NCBI RefSeq assembly: GCF_014651775.1
Contig: NZ_BMXN01000005.1
Coordinates: 168,711 to 232,710, forward strand
Length of the DNA: 64,000 bases
Source of the DNA: Vreelandella hamiltonii
GTDB taxonomy: Bacteria; Pseudomonadota; Gammaproteobacteria; Pseudomonadales; Halomonadaceae
Direction: 5' to 3'
Position numbers and translations under genes: made by a program. This document shows positions 63,981 to 64,000 of this stretch, one piece after another; position 1 is the stretch's first letter, and each line of letters begins with the position of its first letter. The notes below the pieces were generated by a model, which did not search any database, was not told where the DNA came from, and saw only the letters and a program-made list of their open reading frames with translations.

Positions 63981-64000
63981 AGTGCCTGACGATGATTCAC
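63981..64000 (-). rRNA. rrf: 3' end of a 5S rRNA gene (rest outside the window)
   Basis: The last bases on the minus strand, GTGAATCATCGTCAGGCACT, fit the 3' end of a 5S rRNA (family ending AGTAG..CATCGxCAGGC). A terminator follows at once. Only about 20 nt are inside, so the call rests on this short match and the terminator; the rRNA operon would extend to the right. Confidence 0.6.

Noticed and set aside
63866..63994. 19-bp direct repeats as attachment sites of an integrated element
   Set aside because: They enclose only 90 bp, no integrase is nearby, and both fit the end of 5S rRNA genes.

Overview
The window reads as chromosomal DNA of a GC-rich, moderately halophilic gammaproteobacterium, most likely Halomonadaceae (Halomonas or a close relative). 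The grounds are the Pseudomonas/Halomonas-type gene orders (tig-clpP-clpX-lon-hupB-ppiD; thrS-infC-rpmI-rplT-pheS-pheT-ihfA; coxB-coxA-ctaG-coxC with SURF1, ctaA and cyoE), the gammaproteobacterial protein sequences, and an osmoprotectant ABC transporter. No prophage, insertion sequence, CRISPR array or tRNA gene was seen. Most of the window is core genome, with metabolic islands at both ends.

Layout. 1-9.3 kb: an acyl-CoA degradation cluster (etfB running off the left edge; permease, thioesterase, acyl-CoA ligase and acyl-CoA dehydrogenase on the minus strand; 3-hydroxyacyl-CoA dehydrogenase, thiolase and an IclR regulator on the plus strand). Its divergent promoter region carries three TTTTGCA repeats spaced exactly 41 bp apart. 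9.4-12.9 kb: a four-gene MCE (Mla/Pqi-like) lipid transport operon. 12.9-18.3 kb: a branched-chain 2-oxoacid dehydrogenase operon (E1alpha, E1beta, E2) whose last gene is an unusual Hanks-type protein kinase, in the place where Pseudomonas has lpdV. 18.4-22.3 kb: a glycine betaine/choline-type ABC importer. 22.4-27 kb: cysS, glnS, ppiB, lpxH. 27-35.4 kb: the protein quality-control block ppiD, hupB, lon, clpX, clpP, tig. 35.5-37.2 kb: small genes, including mioC-type flavodoxin and ihfA. 37.2-43.9 kb: pheT, pheS, rplT, rpmI, infC, thrS. 44-45.7 kb: an OmpA-family lipoprotein and a DUF2489 protein. 45.8-53.9 kb: heme O/A synthesis and a caa3-type cytochrome c oxidase. 54-57.4 kb: a small lipoprotein, hrpB and a RutR-like TetR regulator. 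57.6-63.7 kb: purine catabolism (xdhA, xdhB, xdhC, guaD). 63.8-64 kb: terminators, a degenerate 5S tail and the 3' end of a 5S rRNA gene, so an rRNA operon lies beyond the right edge on the minus strand.

Most notable. (1) pheS, an essential tRNA synthetase gene, is broken: about 37 nt encoding the phenylalanine-binding FPF segment are missing and the frame shifts. This is either an assembly error or a real lesion needing a second copy. (2) The protein kinase encoded in the branched-chain dehydrogenase operon, together with an E1alpha loop that keeps the serines phosphorylated in the mammalian enzyme, suggests an undescribed bacterial phospho-control of this complex. (3) The 41-bp phased repeats look like an operator array for the local IclR regulator. 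Smaller points are an AUC-type start for infC, start codons of SURF1 and a DUF2909 gene sharing two bases on opposite strands, and a RutR-like box in front of xdhA.
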